Assembly: GCA_964244065.1 (NCBI GenBank)
Contig: CAXTHH010000002.1
Coordinates: forward strand, 372,001-436,000
Origin: JASLDZ01 sp964244065
GTDB taxonomy: Bacteria > Pseudomonadota > Alphaproteobacteria > Caulobacterales > Caulobacteraceae
Length of the DNA: 64,000 nt
Direction of reading: 5' to 3'
Shown here: positions 8,815 through 17,855 of the stretch, in pieces
Position numbering within the stretch: position 1 is the first letter of the stretch
Layout: every line of letters begins with the position of its first letter
Notes under the pieces: generated by a model
The model's input: only the letters and a program-made list of their open reading frames with translations
The model's database searches: none
Told to the model about the DNA's origin: nothing
Made by a program: the position numbers and the translations under genes

Positions 8815-8927
8815 TGTCAAACTTTCCGGGGCGCGCGGACACGCCGGGTTCACCGGAAGGTAACGACACCAGTGGAGCGGTTCAAGACCTGCTCGTTATG
8901 AATTTGCTGCACCCCTGAGGCGAGTCA

Positions 8928-10544
8928 TCACGGCCGGGACGACGGAGCCGAAACGGTGGGGGGCGTGCGCGGGTCGGGCGGCGTCGCCCGCGTGACGCCG
9001 GGCGGGGGCGGCGCCTTGTTCAGCGTGGACAGGATGGAGGTGAGCGGCGCATCCGGCGCGGGCGAGGGCGGCAGCTCGGCCCCGCCCGGGTGCGCGATGG
9101 CGATGGAGGCGGGCCGCTGCGGCCCGATGGAGGGGGCCAGGAAGCCGTCCAGGATGCGCGCGGGCGCCTCCAGCGGCGTCGCGCCGATGTTGCGCACCTT
9201 CTTCAGGTTGGCGGCGGTGTCGTAGCGGGGCGTGTCGGGGGCGAAGAGGCGCGCGTCGAGCACCCCGATGCTGGCCAGCACCTGGGCGCGGCCGGCGTAC
9301 TCCTGCGCGCGGGTGCGCACGAGGTTCTGCTGGGCGTTGGTCAGCTCCAGTTGCGCGTTCAGCACCTCGATGGTGGAGCGCAGGGCGAAGCGCTCCTCCT
9401 GCCGCACGCCGTAGAAGGCGAACTCGTCCGCGCGCACCTCGTCCTGGAAGGTGGTCACCTGCTTGCGCGAGGCGGCCAGCTGCTCCCAGGAGGCGGCGAC
9501 CTGCTGGGTGACCTGCAGGCGCGTCTCGTCGATGGACAGGCGGTCGCGGTTGTTCTCCTCGGTGGTCTGGCGGATGCCCGAGGAGATCTGGCCGCTGGTG
9601 AAGATGGGCTGCGAGAAGGTGAGCGAGCCCACCTGCGTGTTGTTAACGCCGAAACGCTGGTCGAAGATCTGGTATGGCGAGCGCTGGAAGTCCAGGCGGG
9701 CGCTCACGGTGGGCAGGCGCGCGGCGCGCGCCTCCGCGATGCGGGCGCGGGAGAGCTGCTCGGTGTAGACGGCCGCCAGGAGCTGCGGATTGTTCGCCTC
9801 GGCCGCCTCGAACGCCTTGTCGATGGTGGCGGGCAGGCTCTCCAGCGGCGGCGGCGGCTGCAGGTCGACGGGGTTCTGGCCGACCGACGCCAGGTACTGC
9901 GCCCGGCTCACCGCCAGCTGGCCCTGGATTGTGGCCAGGGTGGAGCGGCTCTGGGCCAGGCGCGCCTGGCTCTGCGCCACGTCGGTGGCCGTCAGCTGGC
10001 GCACCTTGAACTTGGCCTCGGTGTCGGAGACCTGACGCTCCAGCACCTGGATGGTGTCCTGGGTGATGCGGAGCAGCTGCTCGTCGCGGCGCACGTTCAC
10101 GTAGGCGTTCACCACCCGCAGCAAGAGGTCGAGCTCCACGCGGCGAAGGTTCTCGCGGGCCGCACGGATCCCCGCCTCCGCCTGGCTCACCCGCGCCCTG
10201 ACCCGGCCGCCCGTGTAGATCGGCTGCGAGAGCGAGACGCCCTGGCTGTCCGTGACGGTGTTCGAGGACGGCACCACGGGATTGCCGAGCGCATCCCGCC
10301 CGCTGTTCGTCAGGCTGTAGTTGGTGAAGCCGGCCTGCGCGTTGATCTGCAGGCCGTACCCCGAGCGCGCCTGCACGTAGGACTCGTCCTGGGCCCGCAG
10401 GGCGGCGCGCTGGGCCTGCAGGCCGGGGTTGGTCTGGTAGGCGTAGGCGACCGCGTCGCCCAGCGTGGTGGCGCGCGCCGGCGCGGCGACGGCGAGCGTC
10501 GCCAGCGCGGCCGCGCCGAGGAGCCGGGATCGGGTGGACGTCAT
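8928..10544 (-). CDS. TolC family outer membrane channel of the type I secretion system
   Basis: 538 residues. A signal peptide (LLGAAALATLAVAAPARA) is followed by TLGDAVAYAYQTNPGLQAQR, the usual start of mature TolC proteins. Two repeated outer-membrane-efflux halves follow, seen as SQPIYTGGRVRARVSQAEAG and SQPIFTSGQISSGIRQTTEE, a typical TolC internal duplication. The C-terminus is a Pro-rich tail. It would form the trimeric outer membrane duct for the exporter encoded upstream (15900-17663 and 14569-15873). It is the last gene of that minus-strand run, 62 bp after a glycosyltransferase, matching rsaF in the Caulobacter S-layer locus. Confidence 0.9.
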   Translation of the reverse strand: MTSTRSRLLGAAALATLAVAAPARATTLGDAVAYAYQTNPGLQAQRAALRAQDESYVQARSGYGLQINAQAGFTNYSLTNSGRDALGNPVVPSSNTVTDSQGVSLSQPIYTGGRVRARVSQAEAGIRAARENLRRVELDLLLRVVNAYVNVRRDEQLLRITQDTIQVLERQVSDTEAKFKVRQLTATDVAQSQARLAQSRSTLATIQGQLAVSRAQYLASVGQNPVDLQPPPPLESLPATIDKAFEAAEANNPQLLAAVYTEQLSRARIAEARAARLPTVSARLDFQRSPYQIFDQRFGVNNTQVGSLTFSQPIFTSGQISSGIRQTTEENNRDRLSIDETRLQVTQQVAASWEQLAASRKQVTTFQDEVRADEFAFYGVRQEERFALRSTIEVLNAQLELTNAQQNLVRTRAQEYAGRAQVLASIGVLDARLFAPDTPRYDTAANLKKVRNIGATPLEAPARILDGFLAPSIGPQRPASIAIAHPGGAELPPSPAPDAPLTSILSTLNKAPPPPGVTRATPPDPRTPPTVSAPSSRP

Positions 10545-10606
10545 CGACGGGGCCTATGCCGGGGAACGGGGGCGACGGAAAGGCGGAGGGATGTCACGCA
10601 CGATGC

Positions 10607-11641
10607 TCACGCCAGCAGCCGCTCGAGCGTGGCGGACCAAGTGAGGCCGCGCCCGGCCCACGCCGCCTTCGCGGCGCGGCCCAGCGCGGCAGTGCGCGCG
10701 GGGTCGGCCAGCAGGCGGTCCAGCGCCTCGCCGAGTCGGGCGGGCTCGGGCGCGACCACCTCGCCGGTGGCCTCGCCGACCATCTCCAGGAGGCCGCCGG
10801 AGTCGGTGGTGGTCAGCACCGCCTTGCCGGCGGCGAAGGCCTCCATGGTGACATAGCCCAGGCTGTCCTCGTCGAAGGGCAGGTAGGCGCAGGCGGCCGC
10901 GCCGTTGGCCCAGGCGGCGACGGCCTCGCGGGGGTGGAAGCCGAAGCGAAGCTGCACGCGGTCGGCGAGGTCGTGTTCCGCCACGAGGGCGCGCAGGCGG
11001 TCGGCGTAGGCCTCGCTCTCCGGCGGGCCGGCGATCAGCAGCCGGCCGGGCGCGCGCACGTGCGCCATCGCCTCCACCAGCAGGTGCTGGCGCTTGCCGG
11101 GCGACACGCGGCCGCCCGCGAAGACATAGCCGCCGGCCTCGCCGCCCGTGAACAGGGCCGCATCGTTGAGCGGCGGGTAGAGCACCTCGCCCTTCACGCC
11201 GGAGTAGCGTTGCAGGCGGTCGCGGGTGACGGGGGAATTGCAGTAGATGCGCCGCGTGCCAGCGAAGGCGAGGTCGTCCGCCTTCCGGATCGCCTGCTTC
11301 ACCACGGCCTCGCGCCCCTCGTCGCCGAGCCCCTGGCCGGCGTCGCCCAGGTCGTAGGCCTGCCGGAACTGGTGCAGCAGCCATAGCGTCTTGTGTGCGT
11401 GCGGCACCAGGTAGGCGGGGAACTTCAGCGCGATCACCCGGTCCACGTTCACGAGGCGCAGGCCCTGGTGGATCAGCACCTCCTCGACCAGCCGCTCGGT
11501 GGGGCTCCAGGCGAACGGCAGGCGCATGAGCTCGCTCTGCACGCCGGACAGGCCGTTCAGCTCGCGGACCAGGTTGTCGGCCAGCTCCTCCGCCCCGCCG
11601 CGGATGAACGGGGCGGCGTTGTTGACCACCAGCACCTTCAT
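10607..11641 (-). CDS. Glycosyltransferase family 4 (O-polysaccharide)
   Basis: 344 residues from the ATG at 11641 (MKVLVVNNAAPFIRGGAEEL). IRGGAEELADNLVREL is the N-terminal G-G-A-E motif of GT4 enzymes. The donor domain has GGRVSPGKRQHLLVEAMAHV and CAYLPFDEDSLGYVTMEAFA (E-x7-E region), then GKAVLTTTDSGGLLEMV. It overlaps the upstream gene by 4 bp (ATGA). It is a close paralogue of that gene, with matching segments throughout (PHAHKTLWLLHQFRQAYDL against PHPDKVLWFIHHFRTFYDL). It likely adds sugars, perhaps perosamine, to the O-polysaccharide made by this operon. Confidence 0.87.
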   Translation of the reverse strand: MKVLVVNNAAPFIRGGAEELADNLVRELNGLSGVQSELMRLPFAWSPTERLVEEVLIHQGLRLVNVDRVIALKFPAYLVPHAHKTLWLLHQFRQAYDLGDAGQGLGDEGREAVVKQAIRKADDLAFAGTRRIYCNSPVTRDRLQRYSGVKGEVLYPPLNDAALFTGGEAGGYVFAGGRVSPGKRQHLLVEAMAHVRAPGRLLIAGPPESEAYADRLRALVAEHDLADRVQLRFGFHPREAVAAWANGAAACAYLPFDEDSLGYVTMEAFAAGKAVLTTTDSGGLLEMVGEATGEVVAPEPARLGEALDRLLADPARTAALGRAAKAAWAGRGLTWSATLERLLA

Positions 11642-12783
11642 GGCCGTGGGCGCAGGTGAGGGGGCACACGCCCGAGCAGAGTGCCTGTCGCGACTGGCCG
11701 CGGCAGAGTAGCGGAGCCTGCATCCGAAAGGCCCAGAGGTGAGTGCGACGGGCCGCCCAGCGCCTCGACCACGCGCGTCCAGTCGATGCGCAGCTCGGCC
11801 AGGCGGTCGCGATTGGCCTCGCCCATGCGACGCGTGACGTCCTTGTCGCGCCACAGGCGGTCGAGGGCCGCGGCCAGGGCGCGGGGCTCGGGCTCGGTCA
11901 CCAGGCCGTTGCGGCCGTCCTCCACCAGTTCGAGCACGCCGCCGCTGTCGGTGGTGGTCAGCACGCACTTGCCCGCGTGCGCCGCCTCGATGGAGGGGTA
12001 GCCGTAGCTGTCCTCGTCCTCCGGCAGGTAGGCCATGGCCAGGGCGCCCGCGATCAGGTCGGCCTTCTCCTCCTCGCTGATCCAGCGGTCCTCAAAGGCC
12101 ACGCGGTCGTGCAGGTCGCGATCGCGGATCTCCTGGCGGATGCGGTTGGCGTAGGCGGGGCCGGTGGTCTTGCCGCAAAGCCGCACGCGCACGGGCGTGG
12201 TCACGTGCGCCATGGCCTCCACCAGCAGGTGCTGGCGCTTGTGCGGCTCGGCGCGGCACACCACGAGCACCTCGTCGCCGTAGCCGTCGCAGCGGAAGCG
12301 CTCGGGACGCCAGATGGGCGGGTACAGCGGCTCGGAGTCGACGCCGTTGAAGCGCTTCAGCCGGTCGCTCACCACGCGGCTGTTCGTGTAGACGCGCCGC
12401 GCCTCGGTCAACGCCGCCGTGTCCAGGGCGTGCAGGTTGTCCCGCACGGCCCGCGCGTCCGGCGTCTTGGCGGGGGCGAAGGGGCCGTCCCACAGGTCGT
12501 AGAAGGTGCGGAAGTGGTGGATGAACCACAGCACCTTGTCCGGGTGCGGGATCACGTAGGCGGGCGGGCGGAAGGCGACCAGCCGGTCCGACCACTGCGC
12601 CAGGTCCATCAGGCGGAAGGCGGCCGTCTGGTCCAGGAGGTCGTGGGGCGTGTCCACGAAGGGCAGGTAGAAGCGCTCCACCTCGTGCCCCGCTTCGCGC
12701 AGCTTGTCCTCCGCCCACTCCACGATGAAGCGCGCGCCGCCGTTGATGAACGGCACGAAGGTCGAGGCCAGGATGATGCGCAT
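11638..12783 (-). CDS. Glycosyltransferase family 4 (O-polysaccharide)
   Basis: 381 residues from the ATG at 12783 (MRIILASTFVPFINGGARFI). It has the GT4 layout: NGGARFIVEWAEDKLREAG at the N-terminus, VCRAEPHKRQHLLVEAMAHV at the start of the donor domain, and MAYLPEDEDSYGYPSIEAAH (E-x7-E region) followed by GKCVLTTTDSGGVLELVEDG. It is a paralogue of the next gene and probably arose by tandem duplication. It sits 14 bp after the perosamine synthase gene and overlaps the next gene by 4 bp. A longer in-frame start at 13839 would overlap that gene completely and was rejected. Confidence 0.87.
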   Translation of the reverse strand: MRIILASTFVPFINGGARFIVEWAEDKLREAGHEVERFYLPFVDTPHDLLDQTAAFRLMDLAQWSDRLVAFRPPAYVIPHPDKVLWFIHHFRTFYDLWDGPFAPAKTPDARAVRDNLHALDTAALTEARRVYTNSRVVSDRLKRFNGVDSEPLYPPIWRPERFRCDGYGDEVLVVCRAEPHKRQHLLVEAMAHVTTPVRVRLCGKTTGPAYANRIRQEIRDRDLHDRVAFEDRWISEEEKADLIAGALAMAYLPEDEDSYGYPSIEAAHAGKCVLTTTDSGGVLELVEDGRNGLVTEPEPRALAAALDRLWRDKDVTRRMGEANRDRLAELRIDWTRVVEALGGPSHSPLGLSDAGSATLPRPVATGTLLGRVPPHLRPRP

Positions 12784-12797
12784 GGCCCGGGCGGCGA

Positions 12798-13910
12798 CTA
12801 GCCCAGGGCGCGTTCGAGCGCGGCGGCCACCCGATCGACGTCGCCCTCGGTCAGCCGGCCGTGGGTGGGCAGGTTGATCCCCCGCGCGGCGCAGCGGACG
12901 GCGTTCGGCGTGTCCACCGCCGCGTCGGCGTAGGGGGGCATCTGGTGCATGGGGTAGAAGACGGGGCGCGTCTCCACGCCGTCCGCGTCCATGGCCGCCA
13001 TCGCCGCGTCGCGCTCGGCCGCGCCGCCCTCGGCGAGCTGGACCGTGTACATCCAGAAGCTGTGCTCGGCCCAGGTGGCCGTGACCGGGCGCACGATCCG
13101 GCCGTCGAGCGGCGCCAGCGCCGCGTCGTACCAGCGGGCGACGCGACGGCGCGCCTCCAGGTGGTGGTCGATGCGCTCCATCTGGCCGAGCCCGATGGCG
13201 GCGGCCACGTTGGTCATGCGGTAGTTGTAGCCCACCACCGGGAACCAGTAGCGGCGCTTCAGGTCCATGCCCTGGCCGCGGTAGAGGCGCAGGCGGGCGG
13301 CCAGCGCGTCGTCGTCGGTGGTGACCATCCCGCCCTCGCCGGTGGTGATGATCTTGTTGCCGAAGAAGCTGAAGGTGGCCGCCTTGCCCAGCGAGCCCGT
13401 GCGCCGCCCCTTGTAGCTGGCGCCCACCGCCTCGGCCGCGTCCTCCAGCACCCACAGGCCGTGGCGCTCGGCGACGGCCGTGATCGGGTCCATGTCGCAG
13501 GGATGGCCGTAGAGGTGGACGGGGATGATCCCCCGGGTCCGCGGCGTGATCGCCGCCTCCAGCGTCTCCGGGTCGAGGTTGAAGGTGGCCGGGTCGCAGT
13601 CCACGAACACCGGCTTGGCGCCGCAGTAGGTCACGGCGTTGGCGCTGGCGATGTAGGTCAGGTCCGGCACGATCACCTCGTCGCCGGGCCGCAGGTCCAG
13701 CGCGACCAGGGCGAGGTGCAGGGCGGTGGTGCCGTTGTTGGCGGCGATCGCGTGCCTCACCCCGCAGAAGGCGGCGAAGCTGGCCTCGAACTCGGTGATG
13801 AAACGGCCGATGGAGCTGATCCAGCTCGTGGCCATGCACTCGGCCACGTACTCGGCCTCGCGCCCGTCCAGCACGGGCACGGCGACGGGGATGCGGGGAG
13901 CTAAGCTCAT
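12798..13910 (-). CDS. per: DegT/DnrJ/EryC1/StrS aminotransferase, probable GDP-perosamine synthase
   Basis: 370 residues from the ATG at 13910 (MSLAPRIPVAVPVLDGREAE). This PLP enzyme family aminates keto-sugars. Visible landmarks are HAIAANNGTTALHLALVALD (PLP phosphate contacts), GLWVLEDAAEAVGASYKGR (PLP-ring Asp) and FSFFGNKIITTGEGGMVTTD, whose lysine forms the Schiff base. Length and start match GDP-4-keto-6-deoxymannose 4-aminotransferases (perosamine synthases). The adjacent N-acetyltransferase, overlapping by 4 bp, supports an N-acetylperosamine pathway as in the Caulobacter S-layer-anchoring O-polysaccharide. GDP-mannose dehydratase, needed to supply the substrate, is not in the window. 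Confidence 0.85.
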   Translation of the reverse strand: MSLAPRIPVAVPVLDGREAEYVAECMATSWISSIGRFITEFEASFAAFCGVRHAIAANNGTTALHLALVALDLRPGDEVIVPDLTYIASANAVTYCGAKPVFVDCDPATFNLDPETLEAAITPRTRGIIPVHLYGHPCDMDPITAVAERHGLWVLEDAAEAVGASYKGRRTGSLGKAATFSFFGNKIITTGEGGMVTTDDDALAARLRLYRGQGMDLKRRYWFPVVGYNYRMTNVAAAIGLGQMERIDHHLEARRRVARWYDAALAPLDGRIVRPVTATWAEHSFWMYTVQLAEGGAAERDAAMAAMDADGVETRPVFYPMHQMPPYADAAVDTPNAVRCAARGINLPTHGRLTEGDVDRVAAALERALG

Positions 13911-14569
13911 GCGTGGACGGCCCGGGGCTGCGGGATGCGGACCACGCGCGCGGGCACGCCCATGGCGATGACGCCGGCCGGCAGGTCGCGCACGATCACC
14001 GCGCCCGCACCGACGGTGGCGTCCTCGCCGATGCGCACGCCCGGGATGGCGCGGCAGCCGACGCCCAGGAACGCGCGAGCCCCGACCGTCACGGCGCCCG
14101 CCAGGGCGCAGCCGGGGGCCACGTGGCAGGCCTCGCCCAGGTCGCCGTCGTGGTCGACCGAGGCGTTGGTGTTGACGATGGCCAGGTCGCGGACCCGGGT
14201 CTCCGCGTTCAGGCACACGCCGGCCATGATCGCCACGCCCTGGCCCAGCCGGGCGCTGGGCGAGACCACGGCGCCCGGATGCACCGCGTTGGCCAAGCGG
14301 AAGCCGGCGGCGCGAGCCGCGGCGCCGACGCGGGCGCGCAGGGCGTTGCCGCCCAGCGCCACGAAGGCCTCCTCGATCCCCTCGGTGCGCAGGCGGGCCA
14401 GGGCCGAGTCGTCCCCGATCACCGGCGCGCCGACGACGGTGCGCGGCGAGGGGTCGGCGTCGAGCACGCCGGCCACCTCGCGCCCGCCGGCGCGCAGGAG
14501 CTCGATCACCACCTTGGCGTGGCCGCCCGCGCCGATCACCACCACCGGTCCCCCCGAGACGCCGGCCAT
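13907..14569 (-). CDS. NeuD/PglB-type sugar acetyltransferase, probable GDP-perosamine N-acetyltransferase
   Basis: 220 residues. The N-terminal Rossmann-like part (PVVVIGAGGHAKVVIELLRA) binds the nucleotide-sugar. The rest is a left-handed beta helix with hexapeptide repeats (NAVHPGAVVSPSARLGQGVA through IGEDATVGAGAVIVRDLPAG) that binds acetyl-CoA; the conserved His in NTNASVDHDGDLGEACHVAP is the likely base. It would N-acetylate GDP-perosamine made by the downstream aminotransferase. Its start overlaps the stop of hlyD by one base (TGATG) and its end overlaps the aminotransferase by 4 bp, so it is inside the secretion/LPS operon. NeuD family certain; the substrate is inferred from context. 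Confidence 0.85.
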   Translation of the reverse strand: MAGVSGGPVVVIGAGGHAKVVIELLRAGGREVAGVLDADPSPRTVVGAPVIGDDSALARLRTEGIEEAFVALGGNALRARVGAAARAAGFRLANAVHPGAVVSPSARLGQGVAIMAGVCLNAETRVRDLAIVNTNASVDHDGDLGEACHVAPGCALAGAVTVGARAFLGVGCRAIPGVRIGEDATVGAGAVIVRDLPAGVIAMGVPARVVRIPQPRAVHA

Positions 14570-15873
14570 CAGCGCTCGCGGAACGACTTCTGGAAGGCGT
14601 TGGTCAGCGGCTGGTAGATGTACTCCAGCGCCGTCCGCGCCCCGATCGGCACCGTCACGTCCACGGGCATGCCCGCCTTGAGCCGGCCCTTGAGACGCCC
14701 GGGCAGCGAGTCCTGGTTCACCTTCACCACCGCCAGGTAGTAGGCGATGTGCTGCTGCTCGTCGACGACGCGGTCCTGGCTGATCGACTGGATCTGGCCG
14801 AAGATCACCGGGATCGTGCGGTCGTGGAAGGACGAGAAGCGCAGCTCCGTCCGCATCCCCTGGCGCAGGCTGTCGATGTCGCTCGGCGAGAAGCGCGCCT
14901 GGATCACCATGTCGCCCGTGTCGGGCGCGATCTCCACAAGCGGCTCCGCCTGCCGCACGACGGCGCCGGCGGTGAAGACGCGTAGCCCCTGCACCGTGCC
15001 GGACTGGGGCGCCACGATGTTCACGCGCTTGGCCTGGTCGGTGGCCACGGTGAAGCGCTGGCGGATGTCCGTCGACTGGGTCTGCACGTCGGCCGACTCC
15101 TTGGACACCTCCTGCTGGAATTGCTGCTGGATCTGGCGCATCTGCAGCGTGGTCTCGCCGATGGCCTTCTGGGCGCGGGCCTTGTCGGCGAGGAGGCGCC
15201 CGATCTGGCCGCCCACGTTGGCCCGGTCGCGCTGCAGCGCCAGCAGGCGCGGCTTGGGCACGAGGTCCTGCTTGTAGAGCTCGTTCAGCCCGCCGATCTC
15301 GTCGTCGAGGTAGGCGGCCTGCTGCTTGGCGCTGACGCGCTGCTCCTCGATGCCCTGAATCTCGGTCTGGTACTGGCCGATGCGGCTCTTGAGGACCTCG
15401 ATCTGGCTCTGGATCGTGCCGCGGCGCTCGACGAACTGGCGCTGCTCGTCCTGCATGGCGTTGCGCGCGATCGGATCGCTCCCCGCGCCGGTCAGCTCGG
15501 GGGACCAGCGTATCGCGCCGGAGCCCTCGCGCTCGGCGGCCAGGCGGTCGCCCTTGGCCACCAGGCTGAACAGCTGGTTCTTGGAGATGTCCAGCGCGGC
15601 GTTGGCCTGCACGGCCTCCAGCTCGAACAGGGTCTGGCCCTTGTTCACGTGCTGGCCCTCGCGGATCAGGATGGAGCGGACGATGCCGCCCTCGTAGTGC
15701 TGGATGGTCTGGCGGTTGGTGTCGTTGGTCACCGTACCCGCCCCGACCACGGCGGCCGAGAGCGGGGTGACGGCGGCCCAGACGCCCATGACGCCGAAGG
15801 TGGCCACGATCACCGCCATGCCGGTGATGGCGACCTTGCGGTAGTCGTCGGAGGGGCGGGCGAGGTCCGTCAT
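14569..15873 (-). CDS. HlyD family type I secretion membrane-fusion protein
   Basis: 434 residues from the ATG at 15873 (MTDLARPSDDYRKVAITGMA). One N-terminal membrane span (GMAVIVATFGVMGVWAAV) is followed by the split lipoyl domain (GGIVRSILIREGQHVNKGQT and NIVAPQSGTVQGLRVFTAGA), separated by a long alpha-helical hairpin rich in Gln/Glu (about residues 90-280), and a beta-barrel region (IQARFSPSDIDSLRQGMRTE). It bridges the ABC exporter and TolC across the periplasm. It lies 26 bp after the exporter gene and corresponds to rsaE/prtE in related loci. Confidence 0.93.
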   Translation of the reverse strand: MTDLARPSDDYRKVAITGMAVIVATFGVMGVWAAVTPLSAAVVGAGTVTNDTNRQTIQHYEGGIVRSILIREGQHVNKGQTLFELEAVQANAALDISKNQLFSLVAKGDRLAAEREGSGAIRWSPELTGAGSDPIARNAMQDEQRQFVERRGTIQSQIEVLKSRIGQYQTEIQGIEEQRVSAKQQAAYLDDEIGGLNELYKQDLVPKPRLLALQRDRANVGGQIGRLLADKARAQKAIGETTLQMRQIQQQFQQEVSKESADVQTQSTDIRQRFTVATDQAKRVNIVAPQSGTVQGLRVFTAGAVVRQAEPLVEIAPDTGDMVIQARFSPSDIDSLRQGMRTELRFSSFHDRTIPVIFGQIQSISQDRVVDEQQHIAYYLAVVKVNQDSLPGRLKGRLKAGMPVDVTVPIGARTALEYIYQPLTNAFQKSFRER

Positions 15874-15899
15874 GGAGGTCGGCTCCGGAAGGCGGCGGG

Positions 15900-17663
15900 T
15901 CAGGCCGCCGGAACGGGGGTGGTCCCGCCCTGGTTGGCGGCCGCCGGCGGCTGCGCGGCGGGCGGCTGGGCGGCCTGCTGCTGCTGCATGATGTGGTTGA
16001 GCACCGCGTCGCGCTCGCCGAAGGCGACGCACTGGCCGTTCTGCATGAGCAGCAGCTTGTCGCAGAGCCCGAGGATGTTGGTCTTGTGGGTGACCAGCAG
16101 GATGGTGCAATGCGGCTTCAGCGTCATCACGGCCTGGGCGAGCGCCACCTCGCCGCCGCTGTCCAGGTTGGCGTTGGGCTCGTCCAGCACCAGCAGCGGC
16201 GGCTTGCGGAAGATGGTCCGCGCCAGGGCCAGGCGCTGGCGCTGGCCGCCGGAAAGCGCCGCGCCGCCTTCGCCGATCTGCGTGTCGTAGCCCTGGGGCA
16301 TGGCCTGCACCATCTCGTGCACGCCCGCGATGGTGGCCGCCTCGATGACCTCCTCGGTCTCGTAGGCGCCGAAGCGGGCGATGTTCTCGGCCACCGTGCC
16401 GCTGAACAGCTCCACGTCCTGCGGCAGGTAGCCCACGTATCGGCCCAGCTGCTCGGGGTCCCAGTGCTTCAGGTCGAAGCCGTCCATGCGGATGGAGCCC
16501 TGGATCGCGGGCCACACGCCCACCAGGCCGCGCACCAGCGAGGACTTGCCGGCGGCGGACGGGCCGATCACGCCCAGGGTCGTGCCGGGATCCACCGCGA
16601 AGGTCGCGCCGACCACGGTGGGTGTGCGCCCGCCGGGCGGCACGATGGTCGCGCCCTCCACGGAGAGGCGGCCCTTGGGCGCGGGCAGGGGCATCTTCTC
16701 GCCCTCGGCCTGCTCGCCGCGGAACATCTCCTGCAGCCGGTCCCACGAGCCGCGGGCGGCCAGGAAGCCCTTCCACTGGCCGACGGCGCCCTCGATGGGG
16801 GCGAGCGCGCGGCCCACCACGATGGAGGCGGCGATCATGGAGCCCGGCGAGAGCTTGCCCTGGATCACGTAGAAGGCGCCGCCGCCCAGGATAAGCGTCT
16901 GCACCACCTGGCGGAAGAACTTGATGGCGCTCATGATGCCGCCGCCGCGGTCGCTGGCGGAGGCCTGCCAGGCGATCAGGTCGTCGCGGCGCAGCTGCCA
17001 GCGGTTCTGCAGCCCGCCCCACATGCCCATGGCGCGCATCACCTCGGAGTTGCGCAGCGTGGCGCCCGCGTCGTTCTGGGCGGCGATGGAGGCCATGGTG
17101 GCGCGCTGCAGCGGCACGCGCGTGGCCATGTCGTTGGCGACGGCCAGTCCCATGATGATCACGCCCGAGATGATCGCCAGGATGCCGAAGAAGGGGTGCA
17201 GCAGGAAGCTGACCACCACGAACACGGGGATCCAGGGCGCGTCGCAGAAGGCCAGCAGGCCCGCGCCGGTCATGAAGCCGCGCACCTCGTCCACGTCGCG
17301 GAAGGCCTGGCCGCCGCCGGGGCGCTTGGTCAGGGTCGCCTCCAGCACCGAGCGGAAGATGGAGCCGCGCACCTCGCCGTCGAACTTGATGCCGGCGCGC
17401 ACCAGCACCTGCGTGCGCAGGGCCTCCAGCACGGCGTAGATCACGAACAGGAACACGGCCAACAGCGTGATGAAGGTCAGCGTCAGCACCGAGCGGCTGG
17501 CCAGCACCCGGTCGTAGACCTGCAGCATGTACAGCGGGCTCACCAGGGCGAGCACGTTGATGAAGAAGGAGAAGATCACCGCCACGACCACCGCGGGCTG
17601 CGTCAGGCGGATGGCGCGGTTCAGCGGCGTGGGCCGGTCGCCGGGCTTGGACAAGCTGATCAT
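15900..17663 (-). CDS. Type I secretion system permease/ATPase (PrtD/RsaD type)
   Basis: 587 residues. The N-terminal half is the ABC membrane domain (VVVAVIFSFFINVLALVSPL, then YMLQVYDRVLASRS, the strongly conserved segment of this family). The ATPase half has Walker A GPSAAGKSS, the signature LSGGQRQRLALAR, Walker B LLVLDEPNANLD and the H-loop LLVTHK. A Gln/Pro/Ala-rich tail ends the protein. No N-terminal C39 peptidase domain is present, so substrates would carry an uncleaved C-terminal signal, as RTX and S-layer proteins do. First gene of the likely 7-gene operon ending with tolC; its promoter must lie in 17664-17855. No RTX or S-layer gene is adjacent. Confidence 0.93.
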   Translation of the reverse strand: MISLSKPGDRPTPLNRAIRLTQPAVVVAVIFSFFINVLALVSPLYMLQVYDRVLASRSVLTLTFITLLAVFLFVIYAVLEALRTQVLVRAGIKFDGEVRGSIFRSVLEATLTKRPGGGQAFRDVDEVRGFMTGAGLLAFCDAPWIPVFVVVSFLLHPFFGILAIISGVIIMGLAVANDMATRVPLQRATMASIAAQNDAGATLRNSEVMRAMGMWGGLQNRWQLRRDDLIAWQASASDRGGGIMSAIKFFRQVVQTLILGGGAFYVIQGKLSPGSMIAASIVVGRALAPIEGAVGQWKGFLAARGSWDRLQEMFRGEQAEGEKMPLPAPKGRLSVEGATIVPPGGRTPTVVGATFAVDPGTTLGVIGPSAAGKSSLVRGLVGVWPAIQGSIRMDGFDLKHWDPEQLGRYVGYLPQDVELFSGTVAENIARFGAYETEEVIEAATIAGVHEMVQAMPQGYDTQIGEGGAALSGGQRQRLALARTIFRKPPLLVLDEPNANLDSGGEVALAQAVMTLKPHCTILLVTHKTNILGLCDKLLLMQNGQCVAFGERDAVLNHIMQQQQAAQPPAAQPPAAANQGGTTPVPAA

Positions 17664-17855
17664 CGGTGCGTGGGCGCCGGGCAGGCGCGGACCTTCTCTT
17701 GGGCGAGGCGAGGGAGGCGCGGTCCGGACGCCGTGGCCGTCCTCAGCGCAGGTGGGCGTCGTCTAGCCGAGGAGGCGTGGCGAATCAAAGGCGCGGCGTC
17801 CGGAAGGCGTCGGGGAGGCCGGCATATGGGGCGGCCGGGGCCGCTCCGCATGCGG

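Noticed and set aside
17664..17855. S-layer or RTX substrate gene upstream of the exporter
   Set aside because: Only 192 bp of non-coding DNA lies there; no GGxGxDxxx repeats were seen anywhere in the window.
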